64,000 nucleotides of DNA from Pseudomonadales bacterium (lineage in GTDB: Bacteria; Pseudomonadota; Gammaproteobacteria; Pseudomonadales; Natronospirillaceae), in assembly GCA_022968985.1 (NCBI GenBank), contig JALJPK010000007.1, positions 1 to 64,000 of the forward strand. Direction: 5' to 3'. Every line of letters starts with the position of its first letter. Within the stretch, counting starts at the first letter, position 1. A program made the position numbers and the translations under genes. The notes below the pieces were generated by a model. That model saw only the letters and a program-made list of their open reading frames with translations. It was not told the origin of the DNA and ran no database searches. Positions 55,118-64,000 of the stretch are shown one piece after another.

Positions 55118-58100
55118 ATGACAACAATAAATGAAATTTTAACCTTAGATCTTCAAGAAGACATTAAAAATGTAATTGATTTAGAAGACCACTCTGAAAA
55201 TGAAATTCAACAAGAAATTGAATCTTATATTGTTACTGAAGGAATTGGCCGTCACTTAGACAGCTTTACCAATAAGTATACTTCGAACATGAAAGAGACA
55301 GGCGTTTGGCTGTCAGGATTTTACGGTTCTGGTAAGTCTTATTTTGGTAAAATGTTAGGTTATATAATTGATAACCCAAATATAAATGGCACACCAGCAA
55401 GAGAGCGTTTTATTGCTCAACTTAAAGGTATTGAAAATGAGGGGTTAATAGAAAACGCCTTACGTAATCTAGACAGTATAAACAGTCGGGTTATATTTCT
55501 TGATGTAGCAAAACAGAATACTGATAAAGGTCTGTCATTTACATTATTTACTAATTTACTTAAAAATTTAGGTTTTAGAGAGGATGTATATGGCTATATG
55601 GAATTTGAGCTATTCATTGATGGAAAATATGAAGAATTTAAACTAAAAGCTAAAGAGATTGAAAATAAAGAATGGAGTGAATTAAAGAAAAGTAACAGGC
55701 AAGTAGCGCGTGTTATGCGTAAAGTTTTTCTGGCTATGGGCTATAGAGAAGTAGATTATAGCGAAATGAAAGACGTATATACCCAAGCTATTAAAACTTT
55801 TTCAGTGATTAAGTTTAAAGATGAACTGGAAAGATATCTAAAATTTAAAAAAGATGAAACACTTGTATTTATATTTGATGAGGCCAGTGAAGCTATTACC
55901 CAAAATAAATTTTCATTACTCGACCTTGAAGGAATTAGTGAAGCGTTATCAAGTATTTCTAAAAAGGTTTGGACGATTGCTATCGCTCAAGAAAAATTAG
56001 ACAGCGTTATAAATAATGCCAATGTTAGCCGTAGTAGCTTAACCAAAGTAACGGATAGATTCAAAACTAAAATTCATCTTGAATCCACAGAAGTTGATGT
56101 CATTATTCGCAGTCGTTTATTACAAAAGAAAGAGACTTATTATAATCAACTTGTAGAATACTATAATAACAATGAAGGGTTAATTGCTGATGCAACTAAT
56201 CTAAAATCATCTTTCCCGACTAAAACAGAATCAGCAGAAGAGTTTGCTACTTATTACCCCTTTCATAAATATCAATTTGATATTTTGCAAAAGTTTTTAT
56301 TCAGCTCTAACGCATTAGTTGCCACACAAATTGCAGCTCGTGGCATGATCATCACTACGTTTGATGTGTTACGTAAACAAATGCGTGATCAAAGCTTATT
56401 TTCATTCACCACTGGACATGCACTTTGTAGTGAAGCACAAACGGCACCACCTGTTGATTTAGTGAATAAATATCATAGCGCTAAAAAAATATTAGATCAT
56501 AGCGATTTTGGTATTGAAGGCGATAAATTACTTAAAACAATACACATATTGGCAGACTCGGAAGTTGTATCACCAACGATAGAAAATATTACTAAAAGTT
56601 ATATCACTGAAGTAAATGATTATTATGCTATTAAACCTAAAATAGAAGAATCTTTGAAAATGTTGTTAGGCGCTAAGGTGCTTTTATCATCGAATAATAA
56701 CTACAAAATCACCTCAGATCTTGAAGGTAAATTACTTGAAGAAATGAACGAGTTTAATGTTGAATTATTCAATAAAAAACGCGATTTAATTAATTTTATT
56801 AAAAACTATAAAATATTTCAACCAATCGCTTCTTTTAACGATGGTCATACAAACTTTAAGTTCAAAGTATTATCAGATCAAGACGATGAGCTTTGTGGAA
56901 CAAGTGGTAACAAAAACCTTAAACTTACCGCTTATGGTCTGTTTAATATAAGTGATGACAGACAAGAATTTATTGAAAATATTAAGTTAGAAACTCAATA
57001 CAATAAAGACTTAATTACCTTAATACCCAGCAATAAAGACTTTAACGCAATAGATAAGCTAATTGTTGAGGTTCATCGTTATCAGTTGATGGAAGACAAA
57101 TATGCAACCGAGTCAGATGTTGATAAACGCAGAATCATTGCTGAATTTAAAACCATTAAAGAAGAAAAAGAAAAAGAACTTCAAGTTTTAATCGAATACG
57201 CCTATAAACATTCTACGTTGGTGTATTTATTTGATGATTATTTACTAAACGAAGATACCTTCAAAGGCACTATTACAGAAAACCAGCGAAAAACAGTTAA
57301 AAACATTTATTTCAAACAGCTTAAAACACAACTATCAGAAAGCTTAGTTACTAAAATATTCAATAATAGAAAAGAAGATTTGCATAAACTATTTTCGGGA
57401 GATGATTTTAAATTCTTTGATTCTAACGGTAATTTTATAGGTGAACACCTCAAAGTAGTTGAAGAGATAACGGTTAAAATAAAATCACGTCACGTTGATG
57501 GGCGTTCAATGGAAGCTGATTTTTCAAATGATCCTTGGGGTTATTCTTACGGTACGTTAGTTACCACGTTAGCTGTATTGCTCAGGGCGGGAAAATTAGC
57601 GGTTAAATATAATGGCGACCCGTATTTGTCGCACGATCAAAAAGCCGTACATGAAGCATTTACCAATACAACTAAATTTAAGTCAGCGTCTTTTAAATCT
57701 ATCTCTGCATCGTTAACTTCTGCACAAAAAAAACAAGCAGTACAGTTATTGATGGAAATAGATATCGAAAAGCATACGAATAAGAAAGTGGATTGGAGTA
57801 CTAACGACTATGAGTTAGCTGAATCTACAAAATATATGGCTGATCACTTTATTACTGCTATTTCAACTTTAAACAGCTCAGTAAACAGTTTTGAAACATT
57901 GTTCAGTAATGTAGCCCAGCAGAAAGACAGCTTATTAGATTTTTCTAGCAAAGTTACTGAAAATAATTACATTGATAAAATCGAGTATCTATTAATCAAT
58001 GCCGATATTTATAAAGCGGCTATACAAACCATATTAAAAGCGCAAAAATTCATAAAGAAAAACTATGCAAAAGTGAATGACTTTAAAGCCTTTGCAGAAT

Positions 58101-58819
58101 CAGTGAAGTCTGAATTAGTTAAAGCCAACATTACCGATGATGCCATTAACACCACTAGTGAAGAGTTACTAAGCTTATATAAGCAAGATATGGTGAAAAA
58201 CTTTGCCGCAATTCAGCAACAAGCACAAAAAATTAAAGATTCTTATTACCGATTAGTTAAGTCGGCTGCTCAAGAGTTAACCACTCAGTGCGATGCATTA
58301 TTAATTAAGGTAAACGAAGCGAATAGTCTATTAACGACAAATTACCCAAAAGAACTGAATACTAATAATATTAATCAGTTAAATACAATTAAAAAGTATT
58401 GCCTAGACCGAGTATTAACAGAGCTTGAGTTAGGTTTTTCAATATCATGCAAGAACAGTGGTTTCTCCTTATCTGAATTATTAACAAGTACAGAGTTAGT
58501 TCCGTCTAAGGAAAACGACTTATTGATTCTCGAAAATAGTTTTGTTAGTGAACCGCCTCCACAACCTGAACCAATACCTGTACCAGAGCCTCAGCCTAGT
58601 GGAGGACAGCCAGCACCTACTCCTATGCCAGCGAAACCTGTGCAACCTGAAGCACCTCGTAAGCTGAAGCTTTCTATTCCAAGCGCAAATATGACAGTAC
58701 AAGAATATAAAAATATCTTAACCGCACAATTAAGAGCGTTAGCATCGGCACATCCAGATGATAAAATAGAGCTAGACCTTAGCTCAATCAACACTAAATC
58801 AAGCAAGGAAACCGCTTAA
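55118..58819 (+). CDS. brxC: BREX type 1 ATPase BrxC
   Basis: A 1233-residue AAA+-type ATPase with Walker A GFYGSGKSYFGKML (K73), Walker B LVFIFDEASEAI and a sensor-like ALSSISKKVWTIAIAQE. The C-terminal part contains a proline-rich linker (about 1148-1185, PPPQPEPIPVPEPQP) and then a small folded end. BrxC works with PglX and PglZ in methylation-guided phage exclusion. AAGGG precedes its ATG. Confidence 0.93.
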   Translation: MTTINEILTLDLQEDIKNVIDLEDHSENEIQQEIESYIVTEGIGRHLDSFTNKYTSNMKETGVWLSGFYGSGKSYFGKMLGYIIDNPNINGTPARERFIAQLKGIENEGLIENALRNLDSINSRVIFLDVAKQNTDKGLSFTLFTNLLKNLGFREDVYGYMEFELFIDGKYEEFKLKAKEIENKEWSELKKSNRQVARVMRKVFLAMGYREVDYSEMKDVYTQAIKTFSVIKFKDELERYLKFKKDETLVFIFDEASEAITQNKFSLLDLEGISEALSSISKKVWTIAIAQEKLDSVINNANVSRSSLTKVTDRFKTKIHLESTEVDVIIRSRLLQKKETYYNQLVEYYNNNEGLIADATNLKSSFPTKTESAEEFATYYPFHKYQFDILQKFLFSSNALVATQIAARGMIITTFDVLRKQMRDQSLFSFTTGHALCSEAQTAPPVDLVNKYHSAKKILDHSDFGIEGDKLLKTIHILADSEVVSPTIENITKSYITEVNDYYAIKPKIEESLKMLLGAKVLLSSNNNYKITSDLEGKLLEEMNEFNVELFNKKRDLINFIKNYKIFQPIASFNDGHTNFKFKVLSDQDDELCGTSGNKNLKLTAYGLFNISDDRQEFIENIKLETQYNKDLITLIPSNKDFNAIDKLIVEVHRYQLMEDKYATESDVDKRRIIAEFKTIKEEKEKELQVLIEYAYKHSTLVYLFDDYLLNEDTFKGTITENQRKTVKNIYFKQLKTQLSESLVTKIFNNRKEDLHKLFSGDDFKFFDSNGNFIGEHLKVVEEITVKIKSRHVDGRSMEADFSNDPWGYSYGTLVTTLAVLLRAGKLAVKYNGDPYLSHDQKAVHEAFTNTTKFKSASFKSISASLTSAQKKQAVQLLMEIDIEKHTNKKVDWSTNDYELAESTKYMADHFITAISTLNSSVNSFETLFSNVAQQKDSLLDFSSKVTENNYIDKIEYLLINADIYKAAIQTILKAQKFIKKNYAKVNDFKAFAESVKSELVKANITDDAINTTSEELLSLYKQDMVKNFAAIQQQAQKIKDSYYRLVKSAAQELTTQCDALLIKVNEANSLLTTNYPKELNTNNINQLNTIKKYCLDRVLTELELGFSISCKNSGFSLSELLTSTELVPSKENDLLILENSFVSEPPPQPEPIPVPEPQPSGGQPAPTPMPAKPVQPEAPRKLKLSIPSANMTVQEYKNILTAQLRALASAHPDDKIELDLSSINTKSSKETA

Positions 58820-58821
58820 CA

Positions 58822-61800
58822 ATGAAACTTTCAGATCATGTAGATAAAATTCGCATTCTAATTACCGCTTCATTTGATAAGCAATTTTCGACGTTATGCA
58901 TAGGTGCCAATAAACAAAGTGATTTAGAAAAATTACCAGAGCAAGTTAGAGCTAAACGCAATCACCTTGAAGTAATGCTTGAAAACCATATTGGTGAAAC
59001 AGGCTGTTATCAAGATGCCAGAGAAAAGTTACTTGATGAGTTGAGCTTTACACTTTTTAACCGTTTGGCAGCGATTAAAGTAATGGAATCAGCCAATTTG
59101 TTTCCACCTGTTATCACCAAGCAAGCTGAACATGGTGGTCGGTCATTTGGTCATAAAGTCTGGTTAGAGGAATATCCAGAAAAATGCGAAAGTGAACTAG
59201 AAGGAATTCGTGACTATTTTAAGTTTGCCTTTAATGAATTAGCCGATTCTTTACCGCTTTACAGTAAAGAGTATCCTTATGCTTTATTACCCGATGCCAT
59301 TTCATTAAATGAAATTATAGAAGCGTTTAATGCTATAGAAGGCGATTCACAAGTTGATGATGATATTTGGCACAGTGATGATGTTTTAGGTTGGTTATAC
59401 GAAAGTTATAACAATGCCAAGAAACAAGCATTTAAAGAGAGTAAAGCTCTAACTGAATACGACAAAGTTTCACTTCAATCTCAAGTTTACACACCACGTT
59501 GGGTCGTACAGTTTCTGGTAGAAAACTCTTTGGGTAAGCTTTATCTTGAAATGTATCCTGAATCGGATATTAAAAATCAATTTAAAATAATAAATGCACC
59601 TAAAATCCAAGAACGAGATCACAAACCTTTGCATGAAATTAAGTTAATCGATCCAGCATCTGGCTCAGGTAACTTCTTATTATATGCCTTTGATGTTTTC
59701 TATGAACTCTATATTGACCAAATTGAAAATTATGATGCCGAATATGATGAAGACGAAATTCCAAAGCTCATCATTGAGAATAACTTACACGGTATTGATT
59801 TAGATGATCGTGCAATTCAATTAGCACAATTAGGCTTATATATAAAAGCCCGTAAAAAGCGTAGATTTATTAAAGGTAGTTTTAACTTTAATGTGATTTC
59901 TTCAGACTTTTATTTACCTGAATACGATGAAGCTCGTCATATTTTCGAAGTTAGTGGTAACTTAGATCGTACTCAAAAAGAGCTGATTGAAGATATTTGG
60001 AATGATCTTCGTTATGCCTATAAGTTTGGCTCACTCATACGCTTAGATGAAAAATTAAAAGCCAAATTAAAAGAGTTAGAAAACAAGCAGGGTGATAAAA
60101 TTCTTGATATGTTTGCTGATGCAGACATACGTGAGCAAAAGGACTTTACTGAACTTTTTTTCAAAAATTTAATGGCTGCTGTCGAACAATTCTCTAGTAA
60201 AGGTGTAGATAATTTTATTGCTAGTAAAACCCGTGATGCCATTGTTTTTCTAGAATTATTGACAACTGAATATGATATTGCTTGTGCAAACCCACCTTAC
60301 ACTTATAGAAGAGAGTATGGTTCTGATTTAAAAGAATTTATTGATAAGAATTATAGAAAACCTTTTGACACATACATAAATTTGTACTCTTGCTTTATCC
60401 AACGTATTGATCAGTTACTAACACAAAATGGAAAAATGGCTATGGTAACGCCTATGACATTTATGTTTATCTCTACATTTCAGGAAACTAGAAAATTAAT
60501 ACTAACCAAATATTTTATTGATACTTTTGTTCAATTTGGTTTCGGAGGAATGTTTAATGAGTCCGTAGATCCTGCCATGTTTGTTTTATCAAAGGGAGAA
60601 GTCCGTTCTGATAGTACATTTTTTAAGTTAGATCAGTATTTTACAGACAATAAGAAATTCATTTTTAACGATGCCATTGTTGACCTGATGGAAGGAAAAG
60701 TTAATGAACATATTTATCATTTAAATCAATCTAAATTACTAGAAATAGTTGCAAACCCTTTTATTTTCTGGATATCACAAAATTTTAGAGATAAATTCAG
60801 GGAAAGTTTATTAGAGAGTTCAGTTAAAGTTTGCGGAGGTTTAACTACAGGAAAAAATGAGAGGTTTCTTCGTTTTTGGTGGGAATTAGCTTCTTCAAAT
60901 GAGGATATTTCAAAAGATTGGGTTAGCTATGCTAAAGGGGGCACTTTTAATAAATGGAAAGGAAATCTTTGGGTAAAAATAAATTGGAAAAATAATGGTT
61001 TCGAGATTAAAAATTTTTTTGGTGATAATGGAAAACGCCGCTCAGTAATAAGAAATGAAGAGTTCTATTTTCAGGAGGGGATAACTTATTCGGCAAGTGG
61101 TAGAGGAGGTTATGCATTTCGTCAATTACCTGAAGGAAATATATTCGATGCAGGTGGCTCCTGTATGTTTCCAGTTAAGTCGTTTAAAAACTTCAAATAC
61201 TTACTTGCCCTTCTAAATTCTAAATTAGTCTTTTATATAGCGGATTGTTTAAACCCAACAGCCAACCTTCAAGTCGGTGATCTACAACGCGTACCATTTG
61301 TAAAACCTGATAAAAATAATGAGGAACTGGTATCAGAACTATCTGAAGATAATGTTAAATTAACATCTTTAAACCTGAAAACTAAAGTTGTAGAGACTGA
61401 CTTTGAATGTACTGTATTTTCCCCACAATCGTCTTGGCTTGATTCTATTAAAGTTAGGTTGGTCAATTATTGTTTCGAACAAGCTTTAATATTAATTAAT
61501 GAAGCTATTATCAATGAGTGTATTTTTGATGTATATGCTTTATCTGAAAGTGATCGAAATCTTGTCAACTTGAAAGAAGGTGTTGATGTAGGCCTTTATT
61601 ATCTGAGTAATGAAGCTAAATCTCTATTTATTGATAAATATAGTCACCTAGCCTCAAAGTTTGCATTAGAAACCGTTATCAATATTCCCGATAGAGATTC
61701 CATTATAGATACAATAGAGATTGAAAAATCTTTAGCAAGGAATATTGATGTTAAATTTATTTGTATGAAGCATGAGATTAACCCTCTAGATTTATTGTTG

Positions 61801-62493
61801 ATTGTTGAACGTATCAGCCTTAAAAAACTTCCAAAGAGTTATTCTGATGAATTATTAATGGAGTTTTTTATTGACCTTATTAGAGATATTCTATTGGAAG
61901 ATGAGGATGGAATTATTCCAATAGTTCCTAATGCGGGAGAAAAAATACTGCAAGAAAGGGTTGAGGACAAATTCAGAGAGAAAGGTTTTAGTACAGCTCA
62001 ATACTCAAATTTTGAAAAAGTATTAGGGAGTTCAATAAATAATTATATACATAAGCAGTTTTTTTCAGGTTTAACTGAATACTTAAATATGTTTAGTTAT
62101 CTACCAAAAACTCCTTTTATATGGCACATAACAAGTGGTTCTGAGCAGGGTTTTTCTTGTTATATTTCTATTTATAAATGGAATAGGGATAATTTATTAC
62201 GGCTTCGTTCTATATATGTAGAAAATAGAGAGCGTGCATTAATGAACCGACAAAGTGATTTAGCTAATAATGAATCTATCGATGCTCAAAATGAAAAAGA
62301 TAAAATATTTAAACAATTAAAAGAAATTGAAACATTTAAAGTCAAGATTGATGAGTTACTTGAAGAGGGGTATGCCCCCATTATTGACGATGGTGTTGGT
62401 AAAAATATTGCACCATTACAGCAAAAGAAAATGCTTGCTTATGATGTATTAAAAGCAGCGCAACTTAAAAAATACTTAAATGCAGATTGGTAG
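58822..62493 (+). CDS. pglX: BREX type 1 DNA adenine methyltransferase PglX
   Basis: A 1223-residue N6-adenine methyltransferase. The SAM motif is DPASGSGNFLLY (D277) and the catalytic motif NPPY is N490-Y493; TPRWVVQFLVENSL precedes motif I as in family members. The C-terminal half has target-recognition regions (FWWELASSNEDISKDWVSYA) that set sequence specificity. It begins 2 bases after brxC ends. In BREX, PglX marks host DNA at a non-palindromic site; unmarked phage DNA is excluded. No frameshift or phase-variable tract was seen in the gene, so it should be on. Confidence 0.95.
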   Translation: MKLSDHVDKIRILITASFDKQFSTLCIGANKQSDLEKLPEQVRAKRNHLEVMLENHIGETGCYQDAREKLLDELSFTLFNRLAAIKVMESANLFPPVITKQAEHGGRSFGHKVWLEEYPEKCESELEGIRDYFKFAFNELADSLPLYSKEYPYALLPDAISLNEIIEAFNAIEGDSQVDDDIWHSDDVLGWLYESYNNAKKQAFKESKALTEYDKVSLQSQVYTPRWVVQFLVENSLGKLYLEMYPESDIKNQFKIINAPKIQERDHKPLHEIKLIDPASGSGNFLLYAFDVFYELYIDQIENYDAEYDEDEIPKLIIENNLHGIDLDDRAIQLAQLGLYIKARKKRRFIKGSFNFNVISSDFYLPEYDEARHIFEVSGNLDRTQKELIEDIWNDLRYAYKFGSLIRLDEKLKAKLKELENKQGDKILDMFADADIREQKDFTELFFKNLMAAVEQFSSKGVDNFIASKTRDAIVFLELLTTEYDIACANPPYTYRREYGSDLKEFIDKNYRKPFDTYINLYSCFIQRIDQLLTQNGKMAMVTPMTFMFISTFQETRKLILTKYFIDTFVQFGFGGMFNESVDPAMFVLSKGEVRSDSTFFKLDQYFTDNKKFIFNDAIVDLMEGKVNEHIYHLNQSKLLEIVANPFIFWISQNFRDKFRESLLESSVKVCGGLTTGKNERFLRFWWELASSNEDISKDWVSYAKGGTFNKWKGNLWVKINWKNNGFEIKNFFGDNGKRRSVIRNEEFYFQEGITYSASGRGGYAFRQLPEGNIFDAGGSCMFPVKSFKNFKYLLALLNSKLVFYIADCLNPTANLQVGDLQRVPFVKPDKNNEELVSELSEDNVKLTSLNLKTKVVETDFECTVFSPQSSWLDSIKVRLVNYCFEQALILINEAIINECIFDVYALSESDRNLVNLKEGVDVGLYYLSNEAKSLFIDKYSHLASKFALETVINIPDRDSIIDTIEIEKSLARNIDVKFICMKHEINPLDLLLIVERISLKKLPKSYSDELLMEFFIDLIRDILLEDEDGIIPIVPNAGEKILQERVEDKFREKGFSTAQYSNFEKVLGSSINNYIHKQFFSGLTEYLNMFSYLPKTPFIWHITSGSEQGFSCYISIYKWNRDNLLRLRSIYVENRERALMNRQSDLANNESIDAQNEKDKIFKQLKEIETFKVKIDELLEEGYAPIIDDGVGKNIAPLQQKKMLAYDVLKAAQLKKYLNADW

Positions 62494-62505
62494 ACGGAAT
62501 TCATT

Positions 62506-64000
62506 ATGATTGATTTATGGTTAAAAGAAGATCTCGAAAATATCTTTAGTAAAAACATTGTTGCTGTATTTATTGATGAACATACAGATGCCGAATTTTT
62601 ATTAGAAATATTAAATAAAACTTTTAATGTTCATCGGGCAAATTCAGAAATTGAAGAGTTGCATGTAAAATATTTAATTGAAAAACAGCAACCGTCAGCA
62701 ACTAAGCATGTAATTTATACAAACTTAGCTAAAGGCGATTTAAAGTACACTCGAGAGTATTGTGAAGTAAACGGTTGTTTAGATATCCGTCATTTAGAAA
62801 ACTATATTAAAGGCAAAGTACATAAAGCATTAAATTTAAATATCAACTTACCTAAAGATGAGTTGATTACTGCGGCAAAAATGAGTGTAGGTAAAGACTT
62901 AACTTATTGGATGGATTTAAGTCATAAAGGTGCATCTGAAATATTTGATTTAGAAAAAGAGTTATTACCCTTTATTCATGATCCTGTGCTTTTTACCAAA
63001 AAATATGATGATCAGTTGCTGACAACCTTTTATCAAAAAATAAATGAATTACTCGGACAAGAATATATCGTTAAACCCGCACAAACATTAGCTAATGAAA
63101 TAGTGACTAAAATGTTTGATGGGTTAGCATGCGATGATTGTGATCCTGTATTAGAGGCTGTTTATGTTCATTGGCTAAACTCGAAAGAACATAATGGCTC
63201 ATTTGTAAAATACCTCACAAACTATTTAAGTCAAAACGCCACTGCTATTACCTTAAATAACAATCAAGATATTTGGACGATTAATGTTAATCACCCATTT
63301 AAATTAATAGATGTGCAGTGGTTAAAAGCTATTGGTAAAAATATTAACAACAAAGCTATATTGCCTAATTACTTGGCTAAAATCAGCCAGCGTAATCAAT
63401 CAAAACAAGCGCAATCTTTAGATATTACATTTTGGGCTGATATAAAAGTTCTCTTAGAGTTTGATGATAAAGATATAAGTTATTTAAGCACTAGAGAAGA
63501 GTGTATAGATTTTTATACTAAGCATTTCTTCAAACTTGATACTGCCATTCGAAACTTATATACCGAGTTTTTAAACAACCCTGAAGTGCTTGCGCCATAT
63601 CAGGATTATTATAAGCATTTTGTTGATGTGTTTTTTGATAAGTGGTTTAAATATATTGAAGGTTATCAAGAAAATCAAACAGGTATATTACAGCGTATTA
63701 TTGATGAGAACAGCCAAAAAATTGCGATCATTGTGGGGGATGGTGTTGCGTATGAACTTGCCTGTGAAGTATCGAAAAAGGTAAGTGATAACTATAAATT
63801 TACCAATGACATTATAATGGCTGATTTACCTTCATTAACTGTAAATAATATGAGCCGTATCTACATGGCTAATGGCATGGTAGATAAAGTACAAAACAAA
63901 CGAGAAACCTACCTTACCAAGCAGAACCCAAACAGTGATATTGATTATGTTAGGTTAGATGAAGTAAATGCTGAAGCTCGCTCTGGTCAATATCTCATTT
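62506..64000 (+). CDS. pglZ: BREX type 1 alkaline-phosphatase-like PglZ, partial
   Basis: Starts at ATG 62506, 12 bases after pglX, and is open to the end of the window (498 codons; full-length PglZ is about 830). N-terminus MIDLWLKEDLENIFSK with VAVFIDEH, then TKHVIYTNLAKGD and, in the phosphatase-like domain, IAIIVGDGVAYELACEV and ADLPSLTVNNMSRIYMANG. These match type 1 PglZ. brxL is expected directly after it, outside this window. Confidence 0.92.
   Translation, partial: MIDLWLKEDLENIFSKNIVAVFIDEHTDAEFLLEILNKTFNVHRANSEIEELHVKYLIEKQQPSATKHVIYTNLAKGDLKYTREYCEVNGCLDIRHLENYIKGKVHKALNLNINLPKDELITAAKMSVGKDLTYWMDLSHKGASEIFDLEKELLPFIHDPVLFTKKYDDQLLTTFYQKINELLGQEYIVKPAQTLANEIVTKMFDGLACDDCDPVLEAVYVHWLNSKEHNGSFVKYLTNYLSQNATAITLNNNQDIWTINVNHPFKLIDVQWLKAIGKNINNKAILPNYLAKISQRNQSKQAQSLDITFWADIKVLLEFDDKDISYLSTREECIDFYTKHFFKLDTAIRNLYTEFLNNPEVLAPYQDYYKHFVDVFFDKWFKYIEGYQENQTGILQRIIDENSQKIAIIVGDGVAYELACEVSKKVSDNYKFTNDIIMADLPSLTVNNMSRIYMANGMVDKVQNKRETYLTKQNPNSDIDYVRLDEVNAEARSGQYLI

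Noticed and set aside
1-64000. Retron, diversity-generating retroelement or reverse transcriptase
   Set aside because: No reverse transcriptase motif (YxDD) was found in a plausible gene.

Overview
The window is an AT-rich stretch of an accessory replicon or plasmid-like island from a gammaproteobacterium. Protein style, Asn/Lys/Ile-rich coding and the gene content (BREX type 1, HipBST, SXT-like accessory cargo) suggest a marine group such as Alteromonadales or Vibrionales; the genus cannot be fixed from the sequence alone. No rRNA or tRNA gene and no core metabolic gene was seen. Replication and partition genes in the first 11 kb argue for a plasmid or chromid, and everything after that is accessory.

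1-11 kb, replicon maintenance: a ParB-type gene and a small partner, six copies of a 15-bp palindrome (probable ParB sites), a decayed Fic gene, a tyrosine recombinase preceded by 31-bp tandem repeats, a replication-associated gene, about 19 iterons, a TrfA-like initiator and a homolog of the replication terminator protein Tus. The Tus gene has its own perfect 17-bp inverted-repeat pair that looks like Ter sites.

11-28 kb, recombinases, toxin-antitoxin genes and gene debris: an 1822-residue protein with two tyrosine-recombinase catalytic regions, a HipA/HipB pair, a complete three-gene HipB-HipS-HipT module, 188-bp tandem repeats each carrying a terminator, a frameshifted AlbA/ATPase gene, an excisionase-integrase pair followed by two paralogous small genes, and several decayed gene ends. 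Two further decayed copies of the small-gene family lie at 19.6 and 28.9 kb.

29-64 kb, defence island: a Wadjet/MksBEFG-like condensin operon in the unusual order TOPRIM, ATPase, kleisin, MukE-like (minus strand); a divergent WYL regulator; an AddB-like nuclease with an AddA-like helicase; a three-gene unit (unknown protein, PLD nuclease, SF2 helicase); a metalloprotease-HTH pair on the opposite strand; a homolog of the phage T4 translational repressor RegA; an HNH nuclease; and a type 1 BREX operon brxA-brxB-brxC-pglX-pglZ that runs off the window end.

The genes work as layers: stable replication and segregation, toxin-antitoxin addiction, and several nucleic-acid-based defences against phages and competing plasmids. 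The points most worth following are the plasmid Tus with a miniature fork trap close to the origin, the RegA homolog beside BREX, the double recombinase, and the AddAB-PLD-helicase cluster.
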